The notes: a model not told the origin generated them from the sequence alone. Positions 17,713-27,534 are shown, counted from the first letter of the stretch. The stretch: 64,000 bases of DNA from Chitinophaga sedimenti (GCF_023156195.1 NZ_JAKUKA010000001.1:3968001-4032000), one strand, 5' to 3'. A program made the numbers and translations.

Positions 17713-18321
17713 CTATGCAAGCCCCTGGAAACGTTCGTTCAACTCGTCTACAAAGTCGAGGATCTTTTCTCTTCCCATTTTTTTGACGGTAGAGGTAACA
17801 TAGTGTGCAGGCAGAAATTCCCAGTTTTCGCGCAGTTTATTGAGGAAAGCCTTTACGTTACGGCTTACTTCCAGTTGGGTTGACTTATCTGCCTTCGTAA
17901 ACACGAGGCTGAACGGGATCTGCCACTCTCCCAGCTGGTTAACAAATTCGATATCGATGGCCTGTGGCTCGTGCCTGCTGTCTATCAGCACAAACACATT
18001 CACCAGGTTCGTGCGCTTACGGAGATAATTTTCAATCATCTGGCTCCATTGCCTGCGTTGCGATTGCGACACTTTTGCGAAGCCATAACCCGGCAAATCG
18101 ACCAGGTACCAGTTTTTATTGATGATAAAATGATTGATCAGCTGGGTTTTACCCGGCGTTCCCGAAGTTTTGGCCAGCTTTTCATGGTTGGCCAGCATAT
18201 TGATCAGGGAAGATTTTCCCACGTTAGACCGGCCGATAAATGCATATTCCGGCAGGTCGGGTTTAGGACATTTCTCCCAGTCGGGGTTGCTGATGAGGTA
18301 TTCTGCTGATTTGATAACCAT
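17713..18321 (-). CDS. engB: Ribosome biogenesis GTPase EngB (YsxC/YihA)
   Basis: Essential GTPase for 50S subunit maturation. All G motifs are seen in 202 residues: G1 GRSNVGKSS, G3 DLPGYG, G4 TKAD, and the switch region TSGTPGKTQLINHF. The C-terminal helix (REKILDFVDELNERFQG) ends as usual. Convergent with the YkuK gene and divergent from ubiE. No frameshift. Confidence 0.95.
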   Translation of the reverse strand: MVIKSAEYLISNPDWEKCPKPDLPEYAFIGRSNVGKSSLINMLANHEKLAKTSGTPGKTQLINHFIINKNWYLVDLPGYGFAKVSQSQRRQWSQMIENYLRKRTNLVNVFVLIDSRHEPQAIDIEFVNQLGEWQIPFSLVFTKADKSTQLEVSRNVKAFLNKLRENWEFLPAHYVTSTVKKMGREKILDFVDELNERFQGLA

Positions 18322-18400
18322 TTCTATATTCTTTGTTTAAAAAATTAGGTCCCTGCTGACAGGAACACCTGAAGGAACATCTTCCGAAAACGTTTTTAGC

Positions 18401-18408
18401 TAACTTTG
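18401..18408 (+). promoter_or_regulatory. -7 box TAACTTTG immediately upstream of ubiE
   Basis: Ends six bases before the ATG at 18415, implying a leaderless or nearly leaderless transcript. No good -33 match. Confidence 0.5.
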
Positions 18409-18414
18409 CTGCCT

Positions 18415-19161
18415 ATGGCAGATACCGAGACAGTTCAGAAAGTGATTCCTTTCAAGGAGTCAAAATTAAGCAAGAAGGAGCAGATAGCGAGCATGTTTGA
18501 CCAGATCGCGTTCAGGTACGACTTCCTGAACCACTTCATGTCGCTGGGCATCGACAAAATCTGGCGTAAGATTGCCTTAAAAAAGCTGAAAGACATTCAG
18601 CCCAAAACCATTCTCGACGTGGCTACCGGCACCGGCGACCTGGCAATTGCGGCCAATAAAATGCTTCACCCTGAAAAGATTACCGGTATCGACATTTCCG
18701 CAGGCATGCTGGAGCTGGGCCGCCAGAAGATCCAAAAGCTCGGTCTGAGCGACAAGATCACCCTTGAGCTGGGCGATAGCGAAACAATAAGTTTCCCCGA
18801 TGCAACGTTTGATGCCATAACAGTTGCCTTCGGCGTGCGTAACTTCGAAAACCTGAAACAAGGGTTGGGCGAAATGCGCCGCGTATTGAAACCGGGCGGA
18901 AAAGTGGTGATCCTGGAATTTTCCAATCCTACCGTATTCCCTGTTAAACAGCTGTATAATTTTTATTTCCGCTACATCACGCCCCTGATCGGGAAATATG
19001 TAGCTAAAAGCGAAGCCGCCTACAGTTACCTTCCCGATTCGGTAAAAGCTTTCCCACAGGGCAAGGCCATGGTAAGTATCCTGGAAGAACTTGGCTATCA
19101 GTCCGTTACATGCAAAACACTAACTTTCGGCATATGTTCCGTTTATTGCGCTTCCCGATAG
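18415..19161 (+). CDS. ubiE: Demethylmenaquinone methyltransferase UbiE/MenG
   Basis: Final step of menaquinone synthesis: SAM-dependent C-methylation of demethylmenaquinone. The 248-residue protein has motif I DVATGTGDLAI, the UbiE signatures FDQIAFRYDFLNHFMSLGID and LKPGGKVVILEFS, and ends LTFGICSVYCASR as in homologues. The ATG at 18415 follows the -7 box by six bases; the ATG at 18406 lies inside that box and is rejected. The end overlaps the start of porT by 28 bases. Intact. Confidence 0.93.
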   Translation: MADTETVQKVIPFKESKLSKKEQIASMFDQIAFRYDFLNHFMSLGIDKIWRKIALKKLKDIQPKTILDVATGTGDLAIAANKMLHPEKITGIDISAGMLELGRQKIQKLGLSDKITLELGDSETISFPDATFDAITVAFGVRNFENLKQGLGEMRRVLKPGGKVVILEFSNPTVFPVKQLYNFYFRYITPLIGKYVAKSEAAYSYLPDSVKAFPQGKAMVSILEELGYQSVTCKTLTFGICSVYCASR

Positions 19162-19827
19162 GGTTGCTTATCCTGTGTTTAACCTATTTACCGTCAAATG
19201 CGCAGCTGAACATGGAAGAACATGATCAAAAGCCCTATTATTTCGGTATTACGCTAGCCTCTAACCAGTCGAACTTCAAACTATACCATTCCGACCGCTT
19301 TTTGAACCAGGACACCGTAATGGTGATAGAGCCACTGAAAACCATTGGTTTTAACCTGGGCCTGCTGGCTAACCTGCGCCTGAACAAGCGGTTCGATCTG
19401 CGCTTTAACCCGCAGCTGGTATTTGCTTCCAAAAACCTGTATTATAAAGAGCAGTTTCCTTCCGCGGAAACCACGAAAAATATTGAATCCATCCTGCTGA
19501 GCTTCCCCGTTCAGATCAAATTCAAGTCGGACCGTATCCGGAACATGCGCGTATACACGATTGCGGGTATGAAATACGATTATGACTGGCCTCCAACGCG
19601 CGGGCACGCCGGGCGGAGGATCTCGTCAAGGTAAAAAAGGAGATTACGGGTATGAAGTGGGGGCAGGCTTCGAATTTTACTTCCAGAGCTTCATATTTGC
19701 CCCGGAATTCAAGATCAGTAATGGCTTGGGCGATGTACACGTACGCGACCAGAACCTGCGTTACTCCAACAACATGGGCGAGCTGAAAAGCCGTATGATC
19801 GTATTTTCCATTCACCTCGAAGGCTGA
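19134..19827 (+). CDS. porT: PorT/SprT-like type IX secretion system beta-barrel protein (two frameshifts)
   Basis: Outer-membrane beta-barrel component needed for T9SS. A signal peptide (MFRLLRFPIGLLILCLTYLP, ending SNAQ) is followed by alternating amphipathic strands: PYYFGITLASNQSNFKLY, TIGFNLGLLANLRLNKRFDL, ILLSFPVQIKFKSDR. The order ubiE-porT recurs in Bacteroidota and supports the name. Two single-base losses break it: a C in CCTGG at 19586 and an A in the A run at 19633-19638. Repair gives YDYDLASNARARRAEDLVKV and KKGDYGYEVGAGFEFYF, about 231 residues. The ATG at 19134 starts the signal peptide and overlaps ubiE. A cargo candidate of this system is encoded at 33146-34726. Confidence 0.82.
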
Positions 19828-19828
19828 T

Positions 19829-19859
19829 TTTGCTGATGCCGCACAAGGGTTTACCTTTG
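19829..19859 (+). promoter_or_regulatory. Promoter of pyrC, full consensus
   Basis: TTTG (19829-19832), exactly 19 bases, TACCTTTG (19852-19859). The ATG follows after four bases (19864), so transcription should start at or next to the start codon. Confidence 0.75.
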
Positions 19860-19863
19860 CGCC

Positions 19864-21206
19864 ATGCAGAATTATTTGATCAGGAACATTGCGGTTGTAA
19901 ACGAAGGCCGCACGCAGGTACAGGACGTACTGCTCCGCAACGGCCGCATCGAAAAGCTGGCCCCGCAAATCAACGAAAAAGGCAATTACACCGAGATCAA
20001 CGGCGAGGGGAAACACTTGCTGCCGGGCGCTATCGACGACCAGGTGCACTTCCGCGAGCCGGGGCTGACGCATAAGGCCAATATCCACTCCGAGGCGCGC
20101 GCTGCTGTGGCCGGCGGTACCACCACTTTCATGGAAATGCCCAACACCAAGCCAGAAGCTATTACCCAGGAAAGACTGGAGGACAAATATACCATTGCCG
20201 CTAACACCTCTCTCGCCAACTACTCTTTTTCATGGGTGTAAGCAACGACAATGCGGAAGAAGTACTGCGCACCAACGAAAAGAAAGACCGCGTTTGCGGG
20301 GTGAAAATATTCATGGGCTCTTCTACCGGTAATATGCTGGTGGACAACTTCGTAACCCTGAATAAGATTTTTTCCGGTACCGAACTGCTGATTGCCACAC
20401 ATTGCGAGGACGAGAAGATCATCCGCGATAATATGGAGCAGTTTAAACGGAATAAGGGCGATAACCTGACGGCGGCCGACCATCCGCTGATCCGCAACGA
20501 GGAAGCATGTTTCGAGTCTTCTTTTACTGCTATACAGCTGGCAAAGAAGTACGATAGCAGGCTGCACATCCTCCACATCTCTACCGAAAAAGAATTACAA
20601 CTATTTTCCAATATGCTGCCGCTGGCGGAAAAGCGCATCACTGCTGAAGTATGTGTACATCACCTGTGGTTCAGCGCCGATGATTATGCACAGTACGGCA
20701 ACCTCATCAAGTGTAATCCGGCCATTAAAGCGCCGAAACACCGCGAAGCATTATGGAAAGCGCTGAACGATGACCGCACGGACATCATCGCCACCGATCA
20801 CGCGCCACATACCTGGGATGAAAAACAGCAGGCCTACCTGCAGTCACCTTCCGGTGTACCACTGGTACAACATTCGGTGCTGATGATGTTGGAAGCCGTG
20901 AAACAGGGGCGTATGACCATCGAAAAGATGGTAGCGAAAATGAGCCATGCACCGGCCATCTGTTTCCAGATAAAAGAAAGAGGCTACGTGCGTGAGGGCT
21001 ATTTTGCCGACGTGGTGATCGCCGACCTGAACGCAGCAACCAAAGTGAGCAAAGAGAATATCTATTACCACTGCGGATGGAGCCCGTTTGAAGGACAAAC
21101 GTTTAACTCGGCGATTACACACACCTTCGTCAACGGCCACCTGGCTTACGAAAACGGTGTGTTTAACGAAAGCGAAAGAGGTCGGCGCATTACCTTCGCC
21201 AGATAA
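19864..21206 (+). CDS. pyrC: Dihydroorotase (one frameshift)
   Basis: Third step of pyrimidine synthesis: cyclisation of carbamoyl aspartate to dihydroorotate. Metal-dependent amidohydrolase of about 447 residues. Visible are DDQVHFREPGLTHK (metal-binding His), AVAGGTTTFMEMPNT, RLHILHISTEKEL and ATDHAPHT. The frame breaks in the T run at 20226-20230, one T missing; repair reads LANYSFFMGVSNDNAEEVL. In Chitinophaga-like genomes this long form is the functional enzyme; a related hydantoinase is possible but the HFREPG and DHAPHT motifs favour dihydroorotase. pyrD lies 23 kb away. Confidence 0.88.
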
Positions 21207-21213
21207 TTCAATG

Positions 21214-21243
21214 GTGGCTGCCTTACCGGGCAGCCACTTCTTT
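21214..21243 (+). terminator. Probable terminator of pyrC
   Basis: GTGGCTGCC (21214-21222) pairs with GGCAGCCAC (21229-21237); the T tract (TTCTTT) is weak. Confidence 0.6.
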
Positions 21244-21338
21244 ATGGAAAAAACCGCTATCCGCATCTTCCTTCCCACAAGCATGGAAGCCCTTTATTTT
21301 TCTGCCTGTAAACTGTAAATTCACCAAAAACTAAGCGA

Positions 21339-22671
21339 ATGGAACTGGACAAAACGACCTACCTTGACCTCTCCATCTTTAACCGGGACGAAGAGTTCTC
21401 ACTCCTGCACAAACTGGATTTTACAAGCACTGCCGGTGGACGGGAATACTTACGCAGTCTGTTCGCGAACCCGTTGAAAGATTTGAAAGCGATCGGCGAG
21501 CGCCAGGCGATGTTAAAGTTCATCCTGGAACAGGATACCCAGTGGCCCACCCAGATTTCCAATGGTACCATCGTGGTGATAGAGAACTACCTGAACGCGG
21601 AAATAGATCCCATTTCAAGCAATGCGGGGCTTGGGCTCGTGGTGAGCGCTACGGTGATGAAAACCATTTACGCGCCGGACTTCGGCTTTGTTCGATTTTC
21701 ATTTACGCAGCTGCTGAACCTGTTGCGCGGATTTAAACACTGGCCAACCTGTATAACAAAGACACTACGCCCGCTGTGTTACGCATCCTGGTAGACCGTG
21801 CGGCGCATCTGCTGCGCCAGCGAGAGTTTGATGACATCATATCGCTGGATGATGAAGGCAAATTGAACTACATCCAGATACTCCGTTACGACAGCATCAT
21901 TCGCCGCAAGCATAAAAAAATATTATGGGAACTCACGGAACTGTATACACGCCTTGATGCGTATTACAGCATGGCGATGGCCGTACGCCGTTTCGACCTG
22001 AAGTTTCCCACGTTCCGCGAGGGCAATGACCCCTACATTGACGTGAAAGGATTATACCACATCATTCTGCCGCAACCGGTGGCGTACGACATGACGTTTG
22101 ACAAGCGCCGCAACTTCCTGTTTCTCACCGGCGCGAACATGGCAGGAAAAACGACCTTTATCAAGGCTGTTGGCGTAGCCACATTCCTGGCTCACCTGGG
22201 CATGGGCGTGCCGGCACAGGAGATGGAGCTGAGTTTCTTCCACGGCATTTTGTCGAACATCCGGTGCAGGACAATATCTTCAAAGGCGAAAGCTACTTCT
22301 ACAGCGAGGTACAGCGCATCAAAAACGCAATCATCAAAATCAGCGACGGCAAAAACTGGTTGATACTGGTGGATGAAATGTTTAAGGGCACGAATGTGGA
22401 AGATGCGAAAAACTGTTCCCTTGCAGTGATCCGCGGATTACTGCATAACAAATATTCGCTGTTTATCTTATCGACCCACCTCTATGAGATTGCGGATGAA
22501 TTGCAGAAAGAGGAGAAAATTATTTTCAAATACTTTGAGAGCGAGGTAGTCGATGATACCCTTTATTTCACGTACCAATTGAAAGACGGTATTGCGAAGG
22601 AGAAGATAGGATACCTGATCCTGAAGCGGGAGAAGGTATTAGACCTGCTGGAGGGAATGAAAGAAAATTAA
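21339..22671 (+). CDS. MutS-like DNA-binding ATPase lacking the mismatch-recognition domain (two frameshifts)
   Basis: About 444 residues after repair. It has MutS core/lever-like helices (residues 10-250) and a C-terminal MutS ATPase domain with P-loop TGANMAGKTTFIKA, signature region GESYFYSEVQRIKNA, Walker B LILVDEMFKGTN and ILSTHLYEIAD. The N-terminal mismatch-binding domain of MutS is absent, and no Smr domain is present, so this is one of the short Bacteroidota MutS paralogues of unknown role rather than mutS itself. Frames change near 21735 (an A missing; repair ...TLANLYNKDTTPAVLRIL) and at 22260 (a C missing in ATCCCGGTG; repair LSNIPVQDNIFKGES). Confidence 0.85.
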
Positions 22672-22678
22672 CTTTTTT

Positions 22679-22712
22679 AAACGGATGCTGCTCCCAGCAT
22701 CCGTTTTTTTTC
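22679..22712 (+). terminator. Terminator of the MutS-like gene
   Basis: ACGGATGCT (22681-22689) pairs with AGCATCCGT (22696-22704), then eight T. Confidence 0.9.
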
Positions 22713-22847
22713 ACCTACATAAAAATGAACAATTTCTCAGTTTCACTATAAATGTTCTCAGAATTCAGGTATATATACCACCATGTTTTTACGTTGATTT
22801 TCGTATTTGACAAACTGCTACTTTCGCTCTAACAAATCAACCATTGT

Positions 22848-24392
22848 ATGTTAATCAAAACCTACGGGAGCGCCGTATTCGGTATAGATGCGATTACTGT
22901 ATCCATAGAGGTGAATGTGATGCAGGGAACAAAATTTTACATGGTCGGCTTACCAGATAATGCAGTAAAGGAAAGCCAGTACCGGGTGGAATCAGTGATC
23001 AAAAATATCGGTTTCCGGATGCCGCGGTTACGCACCATTGTAAACCTCGCTCCGGCGGCGCTCCGTAAGGTTGGTGCGGCATATGATCTGCCGATCGCAC
23101 TTGGCATTATTGCTGCTTCTAAACAAATAGAATTAAAGGATAACCCGGAACAGTACGTCATCATGGGCGAACTGTCGCTGGACGGCAGCCTTAAGCCCAT
23201 ACGCGGCGCCCTCCCCATGGCATTGCAGGCGCGAAAGGAAGGATTCAAAGGCTTTATCCTGCCGCAGCAAAACGCCCGGGAAGCGGCTATGATTACGCAG
23301 CTGGATGTATATGGCGTACGGGACATCGGTGAGGTACTGGATTTTTTCCAGGGCTATAAAAAACTGGAAGCAACGGTGGTACAAACCCGTGAAGAGTTTT
23401 TCGCCACACAATACGATTTCGATATCGATTTTTCGGATGTAAAAGGCCAGCAGAATGTTAAACGTGCGTTAGAGATTGCCGCCGCCGGCGGACACAATGT
23501 AATTATGATTGGTCCGCCAGGTGCTGGCAAAACGATGCTTGCGCACAGAATGCCTACGATCCTTCCGCCATTAAGTTTACAGGAGGCATTGGAAACGACC
23601 CGCATCCACTCTGTTGCAGGTAAACTGCCTGTCGAGGCTACTCTGGTATCCCGCCGCCCCTTCCGTTCGCCACATCACACGATCAGTGACGTAGCGTTGG
23701 TAGGTGGCGGTGGTGGTATCCCTCAGCCGGGCGAAATATCGCTGGCGCATAACGGCGTCCTTTTCCTTGATGAGTTACCGGAATTTAAGCGCAGTGCGCT
23801 GGAAGTGATGCGGCAGCCTTTGGAGGAGCGTAAGGTGACGATTTCGCGCGCCCGCATGGCTGTTGAATTCCCTGCCGGGGTGATGCTGCTTTGTTCTATG
23901 AATTCGTGTCCCTGCGGCTTCTTTGGCCAGATTGGGAAAACCTGTTCATGTCCGCCTACCCTGGTGCGAAAATACTTTTCCAGGATTTCCGGGCCATTGC
24001 TGGACCGTATAGACCTGCATGTAGAGGTAACGCCGGTGGTGCTGTCAGAGGTGTTGTCCGGACAGGGGGCCGAGCCGAGTGCGATGATCCGGGAACGGGT
24101 GATGGCGGCGCGGCGGTTGCAGGCAGTGCGTTTCCAACAGGAGGCCGCCGTTTACAACAATGCCCAGATGAGCAGTAAATTACTCCGGGCCAACTGCCAC
24201 CTGGATGAAGCAGGCGGCCGGCTCCTCAAAAGTGCCATGCAACGCCTGAACTTGTCGGCCCGCGCATACGACCGCATCCTTAAAGTAAGCCGAACCGTGG
24301 CAGACCTGGAAGGCAGTGCCCACATCCTCGCGCCGCATGTTGCTACGGCGGTGCAGTATCGCAGTCTGGACAGGCAACAATGGAACGTATAA
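22848..24392 (+). CDS. comM: YifB/ComM family Mg-chelatase-like AAA+ ATPase
   Basis: A 514-residue AAA+ protein of the YifB/ComM group; ComM is a hexameric helicase that promotes branch migration during natural transformation. N-terminal Lon-protease-like domain (VEVNVMQGTKFYMVGLPDNA onward), then the Mg-chelatase ATPase with P-loop MIGPPGAGKTMLAHRMPTIL, Walker B GVLFLDELPEF and a zinc-like cluster CSMNSCPCGFFGQIGKTCSC, and a C-terminal helical domain (LSARAYDRILKVSRTVADLE). Intact. The tandem array begins 85 bases after its stop. Family certain; role in transformation in this organism is inferred. Confidence 0.92.
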   Translation: MLIKTYGSAVFGIDAITVSIEVNVMQGTKFYMVGLPDNAVKESQYRVESVIKNIGFRMPRLRTIVNLAPAALRKVGAAYDLPIALGIIAASKQIELKDNPEQYVIMGELSLDGSLKPIRGALPMALQARKEGFKGFILPQQNAREAAMITQLDVYGVRDIGEVLDFFQGYKKLEATVVQTREEFFATQYDFDIDFSDVKGQQNVKRALEIAAAGGHNVIMIGPPGAGKTMLAHRMPTILPPLSLQEALETTRIHSVAGKLPVEATLVSRRPFRSPHHTISDVALVGGGGGIPQPGEISLAHNGVLFLDELPEFKRSALEVMRQPLEERKVTISRARMAVEFPAGVMLLCSMNSCPCGFFGQIGKTCSCPPTLVRKYFSRISGPLLDRIDLHVEVTPVVLSEVLSGQGAEPSAMIRERVMAARRLQAVRFQQEAAVYNNAQMSSKLLRANCHLDEAGGRLLKSAMQRLNLSARAYDRILKVSRTVADLEGSAHILAPHVATAVQYRSLDRQQWNV

Positions 24393-24554
24393 AATGACGC
24401 ATAACCTATAGCCAACTTCCATGCTAAAAAGACAAGTCCCTCCACGACAAACACTTAGCATTTGACACCACTTTACACCGCTGGTTAAATGGTTGTTAAC
24501 AGACATCCTTATCCTCCATTCACCAAATAATTTCCGCATTTCACCTGGTTACAC

Positions 24555-24584
24555 TTGACAGGCGTCCTTATGAACTTATCTTTG
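24555..24584 (+). promoter_or_regulatory. Promoter of sRNA copy 1, full consensus
   Basis: TTG (24555-24557), 19 bases, TATCTTTG (24577-24584). Copies 2-4 keep TATCTTTG (24762, 24947, 25132) but carry TTTAC at the -33 place, so copy 1 should be the strongest. Confidence 0.7.
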
Positions 24585-24589
24585 CATCA

Positions 24590-24648
24590 GGTTTTTCATA
24601 GGATATGGTTAAAATAACTGAAGGCGGTATTCTTACCGCCTTTTTCTT
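24590..24648 (+). ncRNA. Predicted small RNA, array copy 1
   Basis: Expected start about six bases after the -7 box and end in the T run of an intrinsic terminator: AAGGCGGTA (24621-24629), loop TTCT, TACCGCCTT (24634-24642), then TTTCTTT. The 5' part can fold as a nested hairpin with CAG/CTG closing and CATA-GGA-TATG inside. A 22-codon frame starting ATGGTTAAAATAACT (24605-24673) runs through the terminator; it may be chance or a leader peptide. Confidence 0.65.
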
Positions 24649-24774
24649 TGCCCATACACCAGCCGCTGGTTAAATTCAAGTTAACAGCTCCAACTCCACT
24701 ACGTTCACCAACTATTTCTGCACGTTCACCCATTTACACTTTACATCATCATTCGTACTCCTATCTTTGCATCA

Positions 24775-24833
24775 GGTTTTTCATAGGATATGGTTAAAAT
24801 AACTGAAGGCGGTATTCTTACCGCCTTTTTCTT
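24775..24833 (+). ncRNA. Predicted small RNA, array copy 2
   Basis: Identical to copy 1 over the whole predicted RNA and its -7 box; terminator stem 24806-24827. Confidence 0.62.
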
Positions 24834-24959
24834 TGCCCATATACCAGCCGCTGGTTAAATTCAAGTTAACAGCTCCAACTCCACTACGTTCACCAACTAT
24901 TTCTGCACGTTCACCCATTTACACTTTACATCATCATTCGTACTCCTATCTTTGCATCA

Positions 24960-25018
24960 GGTTTTTCATAGGATATGGTTAAAATAACTGAAGGCGGTAT
25001 TCTTACCGCCTTTTTCTT
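24960..25018 (+). ncRNA. Predicted small RNA, array copy 3
   Basis: Identical to copy 1; terminator stem 24991-25012. Confidence 0.62.
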
Positions 25019-25144
25019 TGCCCATACACCAGCCGCTGGTTAAATTCAAGTTAACAACTCCAACTCCACTACGTTTACCAACTATTTCTGCACGTTCACC
25101 CATTTGCACTTTACATCATCATTCGTACTCCTATCTTTGCATCA

Positions 25145-25203
25145 GGTTTTTCATAGGATATGGTTAAAATAACTGAAGGCGGTATTCTTACCGCCTTTTT
25201 CTT
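25145..25203 (+). ncRNA. Predicted small RNA, array copy 4
   Basis: Identical to copy 1; terminator stem 25176-25197. Its T run ends six bases before the stop codon of the convergent EF-G-like gene, so it may also help end that gene's transcript. Confidence 0.62.
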
Positions 25204-25208
25204 TGCCT

Positions 25209-27337
25209 CTACACGAACTGTGCTTCTACCTTCTTATAATCTTCACTCAATTTTTTCTGTATATCTGCCGGCACTGGTGCATACTCGGCAAACACGGCCT
25301 TTACTTTAGCACGTCCCTGCGTCACATTACGCAAAGCAGCGAACAGTTTATCCAATTCCGCCTGCGGCGTACGCGCTTTAATTACCTGGTAGCCGTTTTC
25401 ACTATCCATTCCCGTAATTAAACTGCGATGGCTCTGCAACTCGCTCATAATATCGCCCATCATCGTATCGGGGGCAACGGCCTCCAGGTCGAAAACGGGT
25501 TCCAGTAATTGGGGAGCGGCCTGGTAAAACGCGTCCCTGAAGGCCATCATGCCAGCGATTTTAAAAGAGATATCATTACTGTCGACCGGGTGCATTTTGC
25601 CATCGTACACACTTACGCGTATATCCCGTACGTACGAACCGGTCAGTGGTCCTTCCTGCATTTTCTCCATGATGCCTTTCAAAATGGAAGGAAGAAAGCG
25701 GTTATCGATCGCGCCGCCTACGATGCAGTTGTTAAACACCAGCTTACCACCCCAGGTAAGTGCAATTTCTTCGCTTTCGCGGACAGGGAACTCTTTAAGT
25801 GGGGCCATTCCGTCGACATAAGGTTCAATTTTGATAAATACCTCACCGAACTGGCCTGCGCCGCCGGACTGCTTCTTATGCCGGTACGATGCCTGCGCCT
25901 GTTTCTGAATGGTTTCGCGGTACGGGATACGCGCCGGCACATAATCGACCTGCATATTGTACACGTGCTCCAGCCGCCAGCGCGTTACCGCCAGGTGCAG
26001 ATCGCCCTGACCGTGCAGAATCACCTGCTTCAGTTCGCGGTTGTACTCAATTTCCAGGGTGGGGTCTTCCATATGAATTTCCGCCAGCACCTCGCTGAGT
26101 TTTTCATCATCGGACTTCTTCTTTGCCACAATGGCCGCGCGTACCTTCGGTGATGGGAAATGCAGCGGCGCCACCTGCCAGTTGGCCGCTTTATCGTTCA
26201 ATGTATGGTTGGTGAAAGTATTTTTAATTTGAGCGTGCAGCCAATATCCCCTGCGCGCAGTTTGTCCACAGCATTTCTGTTACGGCCGTCTGCAATGAAC
26301 AGCTGGTTCAGCCGTTCGCCGGTATCGCCCTTTTCGTTATGTAGTTCCATCCCCGCCTTTACCTCGCCGCTCATCACCTTGAAGAAAGATAACCGGCCAA
26401 TATGAGGCTCCAAAAGGGTTTTAAACACGAACAGGCTCGTGGCCCCAGAAGGATCGCATTTAATCTCCCGTCCCTCTTCCGACGTTTCCGGCGGCATGTC
26501 CACCGCAGAGGGCGCCACATTATCAATAAACCCCATCAACCGGCCACCGCCCATGTTGTTTTTCGCACTCAGGCAAAACACCGGGAACACGGTGTTTCAT
26601 CATCCCAATTTTTAACCCTTCGCGCAGTTCATCTTCATCAAGGCTCCCCTTTTCAAAAAACTGTTCCATCAGTGCATCATCATTTTCCGCGGCTTTCTCT
26701 ACCAATTCGTTGTGCAAACGTGCCGTGGTTTCCGTTTCTTCTTCGGGAATGGGCAGTTTCTCCGGTTTGCCACCCGTTGCCGGAAACCGGTACATGGTCA
26801 TTTTTAGCAGGTCGATGATGGCATTAAAGCCGATCCCCTGGTTTACCGGGTACTGCATGACGGTAACGGCCGCCCCAAACGATTGCCTGGCCTGGTCCAC
26901 CGACTGCTGAAAGTTCGCCTTTTCGCCGTCGAGGTGGTTTATGCCGATAATAGTGGGTTTCCGGTAGCGGTCTACGTAGTCCCATATCTGTTCGGTGCCC
27001 ACTTCCACCCCATACTCGGCATTCAGCAGCAGCAGCGCGGTATCGCACACACGTACGGAAGCGGTAACTTCGCCGACGAAGTCTTCCAGCCCCGGCGTAT
27101 CAATAATGTTGATTTTATAGTCGCGCCACTCCGTGTGCAGGGTGGTCGCATACACGGAATTGCCGCGCTCATGCTCAATATCATGGTAGTCGCTGATGGT
27201 GTTGCGCTCCTCTACGGAACCGCGTTTGGAAATGATACCGGCCTCGAAGAGCATGGCTTCGGCGAGGGTCGTTTTACCGCTCTTGGCGGCGCCAATGAGT
27301 ACAATGTTTTTACGTGTTTTTCATCATACATTTTCAT
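25209..27337 (-). CDS. Elongation factor G paralogue / EF-G-like translational GTPase (three frameshifts)
   Basis: About 710 residues after repair, with the five-domain layout of EF-G. G1 is GAAKSGKTT, G3 DTPG, and G4 is NHLD in place of the usual NKxD. Domain II includes VMSGEVKAGMELHN, domain IV GGAGQFGEVFIKIEPYV and domain V LITGMDSENGYQVIKA. This matches the EF-G2-like proteins found beside canonical FusA in Bacteroidota, not the main factor. Breaks: one A missing at 27307-27311, two bases missing near 26588 (repair ...VFPVFCLSAKNNMGGG), one A missing at 26221-26225 (repair LKNTFTNHTLNDKAAN). ATG at 27337. Its function is uncertain; ribosome rescue or recycling is possible. Confidence 0.85.
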
Positions 27338-27522
27338 AACGTGCAGATTTATAAGGTGGGTGGATGGAGAGGGCCGCGTATAGTGAGGAGGATGCCAGAT
27401 GTGCTGCGTGTAAGCCCGGTGCTGTGTTACTGTTAAGTTACGATTTTTATGGCTTCCGTTAACCATCCGGTAACATAGCCCCAGATTAGTTGTGGCAACA
27501 TTTATTGCGTAGGCTTTTTCCC

Positions 27523-27530
27523 TACCTTTG
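27523..27530 (+). promoter_or_regulatory. -7 box TACCTTTG upstream of the ABC exporter gene
   Basis: Four bases before the ATG at 27535; leaderless arrangement. Confidence 0.5.
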
Positions 27531-27534
27531 CCCA

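Larger units (their letters stand above)
24478..25206 (+). repeat. Four tandem 185-bp units, each a promoter + small RNA + terminator cassette
   Basis: Units begin with CCGCTGGTTAAAT at 24478, 24663, 24848 and 25033, all exactly 185 bases apart; the last unit is cut about ten bases short by the end of the EF-G-like gene. In every unit 76 bases from TATCTTTG through the terminator to TTTGCC are identical. The spacers of units 2 and 3 are identical and that of unit 4 differs at three positions; the spacer of unit 1 is diverged (57 of 99 positions match unit 2). The tight conservation of the core next to a diverged spacer suggests that the RNA, not the DNA as a whole, is kept. Confidence 0.9.

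Noticed and set aside
24478..25206. CRISPR array or transposon remnant
   Set aside because: Units are 185 bases with conserved spacers, no short repeat/unique spacer pattern, no cas genes, no transposase and no terminal inverted repeats; each unit instead has promoter and terminator.
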